Origin: Thermoplasmata archaeon
GTDB taxonomy: Archaea > Thermoplasmatota > E2 > DHVEG-1
Length of the DNA stretch: 17,512 nt
Direction: 5' to 3'
Assembly (NCBI GenBank): GCA_003649715.1
Contig: QMSS01000014.1
Location: 1 to 17,512 of the forward strand
Shown here: piece after piece, positions 1 through 7,816 of the stretch
Position numbering within the stretch: position 1 is the stretch's first letter
Layout: each line of letters opens with the position of its first letter
Notes under the pieces: generated by a model
Database searches by the model: none
What the model saw: only the letters and a program-made list of their open reading frames with translations
Told to the model about the DNA's origin: nothing
Translations under genes and position numbers: made by a program

Positions 1-2
1 AA

Positions 3-173
3 CATATATATCAGTGTGCGGTTGATAAAACACTCAATGGTGTTATAGAGCAGGAGCAGATTTTTTATAAAGTACATGACATGTTGAGAAAACTTGGATA
101 CAATGTTGACAACAAACAGTTAGATGAGATTCTGTACAAGCTGAACATTGATGACATATATGCACTAATCTAA
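3..173 (+). CDS. 3' end of an unrecognised gene (partial at the window edge)
   Basis: An open frame runs in from the left edge with no stop and ends at the TAA at 171-173. It gives the last 56 residues of a protein whose start lies outside the window. The fragment is mostly helical-looking, with alternating charged and hydrophobic residues, an MLRKLGY stretch near the middle and an isoleucine-rich end (NIDDIYALI). I do not recognise a family and see no metal or nucleotide motif. It is convergent with the small minus-strand gene at 303-500. The frame could be chance, but its composition looks like a normal soluble archaeal protein. Confidence 0.55.
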   Translation, partial: HIYQCAVDKTLNGVIEQEQIFYKVHDMLRKLGYNVDNKQLDEILYKLNIDDIYALI

Positions 174-302
174 AAAAGAAAGATCAGATCAAAAGAAAGG
201 AGGGAGATAAGCTAGAAAAATGGTCTTCATAGTTATATAACAAGTGTTGAGAGGGCAAAGAGGGGGGACAAAAAAGTTTTTGAAAATTAGATAAAAATGG
301 GT
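174..302. other. Short convergent intergenic region, nothing recognised
   Basis: Purine-rich spacer between two convergent genes. It contains a GGAGGG tract at about 199-204 followed by an ATG at 220, but that frame closes after six codons. A T-run near 276-281 could help end the upstream plus-strand transcript. No RNA gene was seen. Confidence 0.4.
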
Positions 303-500
303 TTACTTTCTTTTTGACATCAACTCGAATGCTTCGTTGAGAAATCTTCTCTCTGCCTCAGTTGGAGACCAGCATATACCATTTTCGTCTTGTGAAAAAT
401 TTGGAGCATTTGGATCAAAACGTGTTGATATTATCAATTCTCCAGTCATTGGATCCTTCTCTATCTCAAGCTTGATATATATGTTTTCTTCCTCATTCAT
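303..500 (-). CDS. Small acidic hypothetical protein, 65 aa
   Basis: The frame starts at an ATG (498-500) and encodes an acidic protein without cysteine clusters, signal peptide or membrane segment. The N-terminal half looks like beta strands (residues about 7-28, including IYIKLEIEKD and ELIISTRF). The C-terminal half looks like one amphipathic helix (about 46-63, SPTEAERRFLNEAFELM). I do not recognise the family. It stands alone between a convergent partial gene and the divergent ABCE1 gene. It is preferred over the overlapping plus-strand frame at 337-654 because its composition is that of a soluble protein, whereas the overlapping frame is the serine/phenylalanine-rich translation typical of an antisense shadow. 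Confidence 0.6.
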   Translation of the reverse strand: MNEEENIYIKLEIEKDPMTGELIISTRFDPNAPNFSQDENGICWSPTEAERRFLNEAFELMSKRK

Positions 501-791
501 GCTTCAGATCCCCATCCTTTTTTATGGTATTATGTATCATGTATCGAGTTATTATGACTTATACTTTTCCATAATAAAATTTTTTCTCAGGCGCTTCTCC
601 TTTCATTCTGAACTAGAATCCAGCATAATTCACCTCATATCTCATATAGAATAGTGCAATCTAAACTCTACGATACGAAAAATTTCTAGACCGGTCCTAG
701 GTTTTACTGCCTTATTTCATCTATTTTTTATTGTAAAAAATTTTTAATAACACTGCTGGTATTTTCCCTTTCCTGTAAAGTGTAAAATATT
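501..791. other. Divergent intergenic region between the small hypothetical gene and ABCE1
   Basis: About 290 AT-rich bases separate the two divergent starts. They contain a perfect 8-bp palindrome GACCGGTC at 689-696, extended imperfectly by CTA and CTAG on its two sides, and an AT-rich TATA-like stretch at 741-749. No tRNA-like or other RNA fold was found by eye. Confidence 0.45.
741..749 (+). promoter_or_regulatory. Possible TATA box of the ABCE1 gene
   Basis: The sequence TTTTTAATA is centred about 47 bases before the ATG at 792. This would put transcription start near 770 and leave a leader of about 20 bases. No Shine-Dalgarno motif precedes the ATG, which fits a very short leader. The assignment rests on position and composition only. 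Confidence 0.35.
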
Positions 792-2567
792 ATGCGTATA
801 GCTGTATTGTTAAAAGAAAGATGTAGACCTAAACGATGTTCTCTGGAATGCATAAAGTATTGCCCTAGAGTAAGAGCTGGCGATGAAACCATTGTCATGG
901 GAGAGGACAACAAACCAGTTATATCTGAGGAGCTATGTGTCGGCTGTGGCATATGTGTCCATAAATGTCCATATGATGCAATAAAGATTATTGGACTAGC
1001 CCATGAGTTAGAGACCGATCTTGTGCATCAGTTTAGTAGGAATGGCTTCCGGTTGTTTAGACTGCCTGTTCTCAGAAAAGGCATCTGTGTTGGAGTACTT
1101 GGACCGAATGGTATTGGAAAAACAACTGCTATCAAAATTTTATCAGGACAACTCAAACCTAATCTAGGTAACTATGAGAAGAAATCCGAATGGGATGATA
1201 TCCTAGAGTATTTCTCAGGAACAGAGTTGTATGAACATTTTAGGCAAATTGCTAACAACGAGGTTACAAGTGTTTTAAAACCACAGTATGTTGATAAGCT
1301 ACCTCGGATCATGAGAGGAAAGATCAGAGATATTCTTAAAAAAACTGATACCTCAGATGGCTTTGATGAAGTTGTAGAAAAACTTGGGCTAACCAATGTT
1401 CTTGATAAAGAGATAGAACGAGGTGTTATCTCCGGTGGAGAACTGCAGATGGTTTCGATAGCAGCTGCATTACTTAAGGATGTTGATCTTTATTTTTTTG
1501 ATGAACCATCATCGTATCTAGATATCCATCAGAGGCTAAAAGTGGCTCGTATAATAAAAGAGTTGTCGGAGAAAAAAAAGGTGATGGTTGTAGAGCATGA
1601 CCTGGCTGTTATGGATTTCTTATGTGACAGTGTACATATTGTATATGGAGATGAGGGTGCATATGGTGTTATCACTAATCCCCGTGGTGTACGGCATGCA
1701 ATAAATACCTACCTCTCAGGCTATCTAAAGGAGGAAAATATTCGATTTGGAGAAAGGATAGAATTTTTTGCTCATCCACCGAGACAACGTCAGGATATGA
1801 ATATACTCATAACATTCGGCAGACTGACAAAATCATTTAATGGTTTTAATCTCAGTATCGAACCGGGGGTGATCAGACAGGGTGAGATAGTAGGTGTAGT
1901 TGGTCCAAATGCAATTGGAAAAACAACATTTGTAAAAATACTCGCAGGTGTGATAAAGCCTACTGCAGGGGAGATAGACTATGATCTTAAAATCAGCTAT
2001 AAGCCACAGTACATAACCCCATGGGAGTATGATATCAGCGTAAGAGAGTTTTTTGAGACAAAGGTTCAGCAACTATTTACATCAGCCTTTCTAAAAGCAG
2101 AAATCTTTGAACCAATGAATCTAAAACATATTCTTGATAAACAGATAAACAATTTATCTGGTGGTGAGCTCCAGAGAGTCGCCATCGCCCTGTCTCTAGC
2201 TCAAGAAGCAGATATATACATGATCGATGAACCCTCCGCCTATCTTGACAGTCAGCAGAGGATGATTGTCTCCAGAACAATAAGAAGAGTTGTAGAAAAA
2301 ACTGGTAAATCAGCCATGGTTGTTGATCATGATGTCTATTTCATCGATATGGTAAGCGATGCATTGATTGTGTTTGATGGAGAACCAGGAAAACATGGAA
2401 GAGCACAGGGTCCTTTTAGCCTACATGAGGGAATGAATCGTTTTCTAAAAGATGTCGATATCACATTTCGAAGGGATGAGGAAACACATAGACCACGTGT
2501 AAATAAACCTGGATCATATATGGACAGAAAGCAGAGAGAAATCGGTGAGTATTATTATACCATGTAA
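792..2567 (+). CDS. rli: Ribosome-recycling ATPase ABCE1/Rli (two 4Fe-4S clusters, twin ABC domains)
   Basis: The 591-aa protein is full length for the archaeal/eukaryotic ABCE1 family, which splits 70S/80S ribosomes after termination together with the release factor aRF1 or Pelota. The N-terminal iron-sulfur domain shows C11, C16, C20 and C24, then C49, C52, C55 and C59. ABC domain 1 has Walker A GPNGIGKTT (104-112), signature SGGELQ (214-219) and Walker B ending in DEP (237-239). Domain 2 has GPNAIGKTT (371-379), LSGGELQ (455-461) and DEP (479-481). The conserved tail NKPGSY...EIGEYYY is present. All key residues are intact, so this is a working housekeeping gene and a firm archaeal marker. 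It is transcribed alone, divergent from 303-500 and convergent with the DUF6485-like gene. Confidence 0.97.
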   Translation: MRIAVLLKERCRPKRCSLECIKYCPRVRAGDETIVMGEDNKPVISEELCVGCGICVHKCPYDAIKIIGLAHELETDLVHQFSRNGFRLFRLPVLRKGICVGVLGPNGIGKTTAIKILSGQLKPNLGNYEKKSEWDDILEYFSGTELYEHFRQIANNEVTSVLKPQYVDKLPRIMRGKIRDILKKTDTSDGFDEVVEKLGLTNVLDKEIERGVISGGELQMVSIAAALLKDVDLYFFDEPSSYLDIHQRLKVARIIKELSEKKKVMVVEHDLAVMDFLCDSVHIVYGDEGAYGVITNPRGVRHAINTYLSGYLKEENIRFGERIEFFAHPPRQRQDMNILITFGRLTKSFNGFNLSIEPGVIRQGEIVGVVGPNAIGKTTFVKILAGVIKPTAGEIDYDLKISYKPQYITPWEYDISVREFFETKVQQLFTSAFLKAEIFEPMNLKHILDKQINNLSGGELQRVAIALSLAQEADIYMIDEPSAYLDSQQRMIVSRTIRRVVEKTGKSAMVVDHDVYFIDMVSDALIVFDGEPGKHGRAQGPFSLHEGMNRFLKDVDITFRRDEETHRPRVNKPGSYMDRKQREIGEYYYTM

Positions 2568-2663
2568 AGGGGATCATTAAAAATCATTAAAAGATGAAAT
2601 AGCCAGGTAGCAAATTTCTCATAAGATAAAAAAACAAAGGTTACTTAGTATACCAGGGTTCTT

Positions 2664-2671
2664 GTTTTTTT
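2664..2671 (+). terminator. T-run, possible terminator of the ABCE1 transcript
   Basis: A run of seven T residues lies about 100 bases past the ABCE1 stop and abuts the stop codon of the convergent minus-strand gene. Archaeal RNA polymerase can terminate on T-rich stretches without a hairpin, and none is visible here. Confidence 0.3.
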
Positions 2672-2876
2672 ACCACCACTTTCCTCTTTCTTGATAGATT
2701 TTGATGAAGTTTTCTATGCTTCTATCATATGTTTTTTCTACATCATCTGGGAAGTAACATGCTGGTAGCTCGCCCCTGCTTCGATGGGAGTTGAGACATT
2801 CGCAGCATATGCCTTTTTTACTGCATGGATATGTACAGTTGCATTTTGTCTGGTTTTCCTCAGATTTACATTCCAT
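2670..2876 (-). CDS. Cysteine-rich small protein, DUF6485-like
   Basis: A 68-aa protein with cysteines at 3, 12, 14, 18, 24, 25, 27 and 40, followed by the block GELPACYFP and a helical tail (KTYDRSIENFIKIY). This pattern matches what I recall of the DUF6485 family of small putative metal-binding proteins, whose function is unknown. The ATG at 2876 is chosen over the TTG one codon upstream because an AGGAGG sits about 8 bases before it. It lies 37 bases downstream of ligA on the same strand, so it is probably the last gene of the polX-ligA operon. A zinc or iron-sulfur site is plausible but not shown. Confidence 0.75.
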   Translation of the reverse strand: MECKSEENQTKCNCTYPCSKKGICCECLNSHRSRGELPACYFPDDVEKTYDRSIENFIKIYQERGKWW

Positions 2877-2913
2877 CAAAAAAACCTCCTACAAATTTAG
2901 ATGGGAAGTGTTT

Positions 2914-4944
2914 TTATCTTGTTTTTCTAGTTAGTTCTTTGAATTTTTTTTCATTGATTATGGTTATACCTAGTTTTTTTGCTTTTTCATATTTTGAACC
3001 AGGTTTTTCTCCTACCACAAGATAGTCCGTGTTTTTGCTTACAGTAGACATTGTTCTTCCTCCGAGTTCCTCCACGAGTTTTTTAGCTTCATCTCGGCTG
3101 AAGTCCTTTAACGTACCAGTAAAAACAAATGTTTTACCATTGAGTATTCCAGCTTTTCTTTTTTCAACAATTTCTGTAGTTGCCTTTACACCCATTTTTT
3201 TCATTTTTTCTATCTCTTCTTTGTTTCTTTTTTGTTTGAAAAACTGTGTTACGCTATCTGCTATTTCTGGTCCTATTTCATATATTTGTTCTAGATCTTC
3301 TTTGGATGCTGACATAAGGTTTTCAAGGCTTTTGAATTTATCTACCAGTATTTTTGCTATGTGTTCTCCAACATTTGGGATACCGAGGGCGTATACGAAG
3401 CGGGCAAGGTTTTTTTCTTTGCTTTTTTCTATTGCGTTGATTAGATTGTCAGCTGATTTTTCTGCAAATCGAGGTAGTTTTATTAGATCCTCTTTTTTCA
3501 GCCTGTATATGTCGCTGACGCTTTTTAGTAGACCATTGTCAACTAGTAGGTCCACATTTTTTCTTCCAAGACCTTCGATGTCCATTGCAGCTTTGGATGC
3601 ATAGTGTGCAATGCTTCTTTTAAGCTGAGCTACACAGGATAGACCTCCTGTGCATCTGTAGAATGCTCCATCTTTTATGACCTTAGATCCGCATACTGGA
3701 CAGGTTGATGGTAGATGATATTTTTTTTCTCTGCCTGTTCTCCTGGATTTTATAACTTCTGTGACCTCTGGTATCACGTCTCCTGCTCTTCCTACCTTTA
3801 CTATATCTCCTATTCTCACATCCATCTGATCTATGAAGTCTTGGTTGTGAAGTGTTGCACGTGAAACTGTTACACCACCTACATCCACTGGTTTTAGCAG
3901 CGCTACTGGTGTAAGTGTTCCTGTTCTTCCTACTTGTGCCATGATGTCCATGACCTGTGTTTCCTCTTTTCTTGATGGAAACTTGTATGCTATGGCCCAC
4001 CGCGGTGATCTAGCCTTTACACCTAATTTTTCCTGCAGGTCTAGTCTGTCTACTTTTATGACAACACCATCGATTTCGTATTCCAGTTTTTCTCTAATCT
4101 TCAGCATCTTTTTATGATATCTTATGATGTCATCAAGTCCATTGCATCTTTCAGTAAATGGATTGGTTTTTAGACCCCATTTTTTTAGGCATTGAAGTGC
4201 TTCCCATTGTGATTCAACTTTTACTCCCTGGACAGTCATTATCTCATAGAAAAAGATGTCAAGTGGTCTCTGGGCAGTCTCGCTGGGATCAAGGCGACGT
4301 AGTGATCCTGCTGCAGCATTACGTGGGTTAGCAAGCGGCTGCTCGTTTTTCTGTATAAGCTGTTTGTTAAGCTCCTCGAAATCAGATATACTCATAATAA
4401 CCTCGCCTCTCACAGCCAGTAGAGTCGGTGTTTTAAGTTCACTACTTCTCAGTACGAGTGGAACAGCTCTTATTGTCTTTATGTTCTCGGTTACGTCCTC
4501 ACCATTCAGACCGTCACCTCTTGTTGATCCTCTGACAAATCTACCATTTTCATATATTAGCTCTACTGATAAACCATCTAGTTTAGGCTCGGCTGTGTAT
4601 TCAACATGTTCTACATTAAGTTCTTTTCTTATACGTTCATCAAATCTCCGTATGTCTTCCTCATCTGTGGCTGTGTCGAGGCTGAGCATAGGTCTTGTGT
4701 GTCTAACAGTTCCGAATTCCTCAAGCGGTGCTGCTCCTACTCTCTGAGTTGGAGAATCAGGTGTGATCAACTCAGGATGTTGTTCCTCGAGTTTTTTAAG
4801 CTCCATCATTAGTCTGTCGTATTCAGCATCAGAGATCTCAGGTTTGTTGAGAACATAATATAGATAGTCATGATGCCGTATTTCTTTTCTGAGTTCCTCT
4901 ATTCTTTTTTTAGCACTCTCTTTGTTTCTACTGCTGTTGCACAT
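2914..4944 (-). CDS. ligA: NAD+-dependent DNA ligase LigA
   Basis: The 676-aa protein has the complete architecture of bacterial-type LigA, which seals nicks using NAD+. In order: an N-terminal Ia domain (HHDYLYY, SDAEYD); the nucleotidyl-transfer domain with catalytic Lys121 in AEPKLDG and the block GSTRGDGLNGEDVTENI (about 139-155); the OB fold (about 315-400); a four-cysteine zinc finger (C415, C418, C431, C437); helix-hairpin-helix repeats (about 455-575); and a C-terminal BRCT domain (about 600-676). The ATG at 4944 has a GAGGAGG site 10 bases upstream. It follows polX by 54 bases on the same strand. Most archaea use an ATP-dependent ligase, so an intact LigA suggests an old or recent bacterial acquisition. 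No truncation or lost residue is visible. Confidence 0.97.
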   Translation of the reverse strand: MCNSSRNKESAKKRIEELRKEIRHHDYLYYVLNKPEISDAEYDRLMMELKKLEEQHPELITPDSPTQRVGAAPLEEFGTVRHTRPMLSLDTATDEEDIRRFDERIRKELNVEHVEYTAEPKLDGLSVELIYENGRFVRGSTRGDGLNGEDVTENIKTIRAVPLVLRSSELKTPTLLAVRGEVIMSISDFEELNKQLIQKNEQPLANPRNAAAGSLRRLDPSETAQRPLDIFFYEIMTVQGVKVESQWEALQCLKKWGLKTNPFTERCNGLDDIIRYHKKMLKIREKLEYEIDGVVIKVDRLDLQEKLGVKARSPRWAIAYKFPSRKEETQVMDIMAQVGRTGTLTPVALLKPVDVGGVTVSRATLHNQDFIDQMDVRIGDIVKVGRAGDVIPEVTEVIKSRRTGREKKYHLPSTCPVCGSKVIKDGAFYRCTGGLSCVAQLKRSIAHYASKAAMDIEGLGRKNVDLLVDNGLLKSVSDIYRLKKEDLIKLPRFAEKSADNLINAIEKSKEKNLARFVYALGIPNVGEHIAKILVDKFKSLENLMSASKEDLEQIYEIGPEIADSVTQFFKQKRNKEEIEKMKKMGVKATTEIVEKRKAGILNGKTFVFTGTLKDFSRDEAKKLVEELGGRTMSTVSKNTDYLVVGEKPGSKYEKAKKLGITIINEKKFKELTRKTR

Positions 4945-4998
4945 GATGTTTCAGCCTCCTCATCCTAAACCAAACAAAACATATTTTGATTCCATTTT

Positions 4999-6714
4999 TT
5001 ATTTCTGCAGTATTTTTTCGATTTCTTTTATTGGATATGTGTTTAAAACATCTTTTTTCTCAAGCCATCCTCTACGTGCAGTTGCTATTCCAAATCTCAT
5101 AAAATGTAGATGGCTAATACTATGTGCATCTGTGCCGAGAACAAGTTTTACACCTCGTTCCTTAGCAAATTTTATGTTTATGTCATTTAGGTCGAGTCGA
5201 TCTGGAAATGCATTGATTTCCAGTAGAGTGTTTGTTTCTCTAGCAGCATCTATTATCTGTTCTATGTCGATTTCATATGGATCTCTACGTCCTATTAGCC
5301 TGCCTGTTGGATGAGCAAGAAAATCTACATACTCATTTTCCATTCCAGATATTATCCTCCGTGTCATCTCTTTTTTATTCATCTTGAATTTGGAATGAAT
5401 CCCTATGTATACGAAATCAAGTTTTTTAAGAACATTTTTGCTGTAGTCAAGTGATCCATCTGGTTTTATATCACATTCTGTTCCACAGAGCACACGTATA
5501 TCATTGTTTTTTTTGTTTATCCTTTCAATCTCAGCTATTTTTTTGATGAGTTTCTCCTCAGATAACCCCCTAGCTATTTTTAGTGACTGGGAATGATCAG
5601 CTATTCCAATGAATGAGTAGCCTATTTTTTTTGCATTGTCAACAATTGTTTCTATTGTGTCTGATCCATCACTCCATGTTGAGTGTACATGGAAATCCCC
5701 TTTAACATCATCATATTCTATTATTCTCGGTAGTTTGTTTTCCAATGCAGCTTCTATTTCTCCTCTGTTTTCTCTTAACTCTGGTTCGATATATGACATG
5801 CCGAGTCTATTATAGACCTCCTCCTCGGTTCTGCCAACAATATATTTGTCTGTTTTTTTGTCGAAGAGCCCATATTCGTTGAGTTTGAAACCCTTTTTGA
5901 TGGCTATGCTTCGCATATGTACATTGTGTTCTTTAGAACCAGTGAAGTATTGAAGAGCGGCTCCATAGCTTTCTTTCCCTACAACACGTAGATCAACCTG
6001 TACACCATCTTTTAGTAACACACTGGTTTTAGTCCTACCTTTAAGTAGCACACGCTGTACATCAGGATATTTGACAAAATAGTCCATTAGCTCATCAGGA
6101 TAGTCCGAGGATGCAAGTATGTCCAGGTCACCGATTGTTTCTCTCATCCTGCGTAGACTACCTGCAATGCTTATCTTGTCTATCCTATCGAATTTTTTAA
6201 GATATTCTTGATAGTTGTTTCCATCTAGGTAAGCCACGTTTAGAAGAACTCTCCCACTTGTTTTTTCAAGTAGATGTATTCCACGTAGAATGTTCCTCTC
6301 AGTTATTTCACCGAAACCATCTAGATCCCGTAGTTTTCCATCTATGCATGCCTTTCTTAGCTCATCGATGTTAGTTATACCAAGGTTTTTGTAGAGTGAG
6401 GCAACCTTTCTGGGGCCAAGACCTGGTATGCTTAGAAGCGACAGCAACCCCTCTGGGAATTCTTTTCTTAATCTTTCGAAGTATTCCAATTTGCCAGTTT
6501 CTACCAGTTCCCTTATCTTTTTAGATATGCCCTCTCCAACACCTGGTAGAGAGCCTATTCTGTTTTCTCTAACAATGATTTCTATGTCCTCATCCAAGTT
6601 TTCTATTGTCTGTGCAGCCACTCGGTATGCCCTTGTTTTGAAATATATCTCACCTTTGATATCCAATAGATCTGCTATTTTGTAAAGCACATCTGCAACA
6701 AACTGATTTTTCAT
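4999..6714 (-). CDS. polX: DNA polymerase X with PHP nuclease domain (PolX)
   Basis: The 571-aa protein matches full-length bacterial/archaeal PolX, which fills short gaps in base-excision or end-joining repair and trims 3' ends. Helix-hairpin-helix motifs (LPGVGEGISKKI at 56-67, IPGLGPRKV at 96-104) lead into the nucleotidyltransferase core with GSLRR (185-189), metal-binding D196 and D198, and D241. The C-terminal PHP domain keeps its metal ligands: H342 and H344, D349, H374, E413, H440, H468, D529 and H531. Both activities therefore look intact. The ATG at 6714 follows a GAGG site at 5 bases. It is the first gene of a probable operon with ligA and the DUF6485-like gene, pairing gap filling with sealing. 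Confidence 0.96.
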   Translation of the reverse strand: MKNQFVADVLYKIADLLDIKGEIYFKTRAYRVAAQTIENLDEDIEIIVRENRIGSLPGVGEGISKKIRELVETGKLEYFERLRKEFPEGLLSLLSIPGLGPRKVASLYKNLGITNIDELRKACIDGKLRDLDGFGEITERNILRGIHLLEKTSGRVLLNVAYLDGNNYQEYLKKFDRIDKISIAGSLRRMRETIGDLDILASSDYPDELMDYFVKYPDVQRVLLKGRTKTSVLLKDGVQVDLRVVGKESYGAALQYFTGSKEHNVHMRSIAIKKGFKLNEYGLFDKKTDKYIVGRTEEEVYNRLGMSYIEPELRENRGEIEAALENKLPRIIEYDDVKGDFHVHSTWSDGSDTIETIVDNAKKIGYSFIGIADHSQSLKIARGLSEEKLIKKIAEIERINKKNNDIRVLCGTECDIKPDGSLDYSKNVLKKLDFVYIGIHSKFKMNKKEMTRRIISGMENEYVDFLAHPTGRLIGRRDPYEIDIEQIIDAARETNTLLEINAFPDRLDLNDINIKFAKERGVKLVLGTDAHSISHLHFMRFGIATARRGWLEKKDVLNTYPIKEIEKILQK

Positions 6715-6770
6715 AACATCCTCGCCTACTCATTTTGTAGCATATCTCTCTTTTTATTCCCTCAAAATTT

Positions 6771-6784
6771 TTATTTTTAAAAAA
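6771..6784 (-). promoter_or_regulatory. Possible TATA box of the polX-ligA operon
   Basis: On the minus strand this reads as a T-run followed by AAAAATAA, about 60 bases before the polX start. It would give a leader of roughly 35 bases containing the GAGG site. It lies next to the end of the riboflavin kinase gene. Assigned by position only. Confidence 0.3.
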
Positions 6785-6787
6785 GTT

Positions 6788-7462
6788 TTATTGACTCAGT
6801 TTTTTGTCTAGGCTAATCATTATTTTTACTTCATCTCCATCTTTTAAACCTAGTTGTTTTCTGAGACATATGGGGGATATAAATTCTATAACATTTGAGT
6901 AATGACTTCTTGATGGTAGAACAATTGCTCCAGTAGCACCATCTATTTTGGCATGAAAACACGTCACACCACCAAATGTTCTATTCTTAGTTTTGAACTC
7001 ATCAATGTTTATTCCACCATAGTTTTTCAGCATACGTAGTTTATTTCTCTCGACATATTTTATCTCAACATTAAGAGTACCTGGATATGGAACAAAACCA
7101 AGTTTTCTTTTAAACTGGTCAACATAGCCTTTTTGTTCAGTATAATACTTTCCCTCACCCATCCCTGATACTACTCTGCCTTGGAAATAGACTCGATTCG
7201 GTAGCTCAAAGATCTGTTGATAATCAATATGTTCTTTCTGCAAAACCTCTGCACCTAACTGCGTTATCTGTATAAGCTGCTTTTTTATTCCAAACTCCCT
7301 GTTTATCATTCCATTTTTATCAAGATCTAATAGGTATCTAGATGCTGTTTGCTGACTTGTTCCCAGCTGTCTTGCCAATTCAAATGAGGATATCTCTATC
7401 CTATCCCTCATCGCACCTAGCAGCGCTAATTCCTTCAACGTTTGAATCAGATATGGCTTCAT
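6788..7462 (-). CDS. rbkR: CTP-dependent riboflavin kinase with N-terminal HTH regulator domain (RbkR type)
   Basis: Archaeal riboflavin kinase makes FMN from riboflavin using CTP. In the RbkR form an N-terminal winged-helix domain also controls riboflavin genes. Taking the ATG at 7462 gives 224 aa: the DNA-binding domain is about 9-75 (SSFELARQLGTSQQTASRYL), and the kinase cradle-loop barrel is about 88-224, with GMGEGKYY (100-107), PYPGTLNV (125-132) and a C-terminal LKDGDEVKI. An open frame continues upstream to a TTG at 7540, overlapping the preceding gene. The internal ATG is preferred because family members start with a sequence like MKPYLIQTLKELALLGA, and because a GGGAGG lies about 12 bases before it, a rather long spacing. 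The gene follows the small winged-helix gene on the same strand. Confidence 0.93.
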   Translation of the reverse strand: MKPYLIQTLKELALLGAMRDRIEISSFELARQLGTSQQTASRYLLDLDKNGMINREFGIKKQLIQITQLGAEVLQKEHIDYQQIFELPNRVYFQGRVVSGMGEGKYYTEQKGYVDQFKRKLGFVPYPGTLNVEIKYVERNKLRMLKNYGGINIDEFKTKNRTFGGVTCFHAKIDGATGAIVLPSRSHYSNVIEFISPICLRKQLGLKDGDEVKIMISLDKKLSQ

Positions 7463-7526
7463 AAAAAAGATATGCCTCCCTATTAATCCTCCCTTCTTTT
7501 GGATTCCATTCTCTCCTTTCCTTTTT

Positions 7527-7757
7527 TTATTGCTTTCCAATTCTCATAACAAGTTTTTCACCCTTTCTCGTGAGAATATATCTACTCCCATTTTTTTCTA
7601 AAACACCACCTTCAACAAACTCATCAACAACTCTACGAACAATCATTGGAATAATATGATGCTTTTTCGCAATTCTACCAATATCATATTCCCCTGAGGC
7701 AAGCTCATATAAAACGGCTTTCCTATATTTGTTAGAAAGAATAAAACCCTCATCCAT
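7527..7757 (-). CDS. Small winged-helix DNA-binding protein, 76 aa
   Basis: A compact archaeal-type transcription regulator. A first helix (SNKYRKAVLYELASGE) is followed by a helix-turn-helix (about 29-52, DIGRIAKKHHIIPMIVRRVVDEF) and a wing (LEKNGSRYILTRKGEKL). It has no sensor domain, so the signal it responds to is unknown. The ATG at 7757 is preferred over a TTG five codons upstream, since it leaves a plausible promoter gap. It lies 64 bases upstream of rbkR on the same strand and could be co-transcribed with it. It is divergent from the Nog1-like gene and may regulate that shared promoter region; this is inference. Confidence 0.78.
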   Translation of the reverse strand: MDEGFILSNKYRKAVLYELASGEYDIGRIAKKHHIIPMIVRRVVDEFVEGGVLEKNGSRYILTRKGEKLVMRIGKQ

Positions 7758-7816
7758 ATTGCCTTCTACCAATACATTAATTTACAGGTACAACATAAAG
7801 TTTTTCCATCCCTGAG
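7758..7816. promoter_or_regulatory. Compact divergent promoter region (winged-helix gene / Nog1-like gene)
   Basis: Only 59 bases separate the two divergent ATGs, so both promoters and any operator must fit here. On the plus side, an ATTAATTTA stretch at 7775-7783 is about 38 bases before the GTPase start. On the minus side, CTTTATG (about 7794-7800) is about 40 bases before the winged-helix start. Both suggest short leaders. The core sequence TTACAGGTAC could be part of an operator; this is weak. Confidence 0.4.

Noticed and set aside
199..240. GGAGGG followed by ATG at 220, suggesting a small gene
   Set aside because: The frame stops after six codons, and no longer frame uses that site.
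337..654. Plus-strand frame of 105 codons opposite the small hypothetical gene
   Set aside because: Serine-, phenylalanine- and isoleucine-rich translation with no family likeness, half of it antisense to a better minus-strand frame; typical shadow.
3029..3604. 191-codon plus-strand frame inside ligA
   Set aside because: Antisense to the HhH/BRCT part of a fully intact LigA; its serine/phenylalanine-rich composition mirrors the lysine- and glutamate-rich real protein.
4256..4747. 163-codon plus-strand frame inside ligA
   Set aside because: Antisense to the catalytic domain of LigA; serine- and leucine-rich with no domain.
7463..7540. TTG-initiated 26-codon extension of the riboflavin kinase
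   Set aside because: It overlaps the upstream gene, has no ribosome site, is a lysine-rich low-complexity stretch, and the family starts at the internal ATG at 7462.
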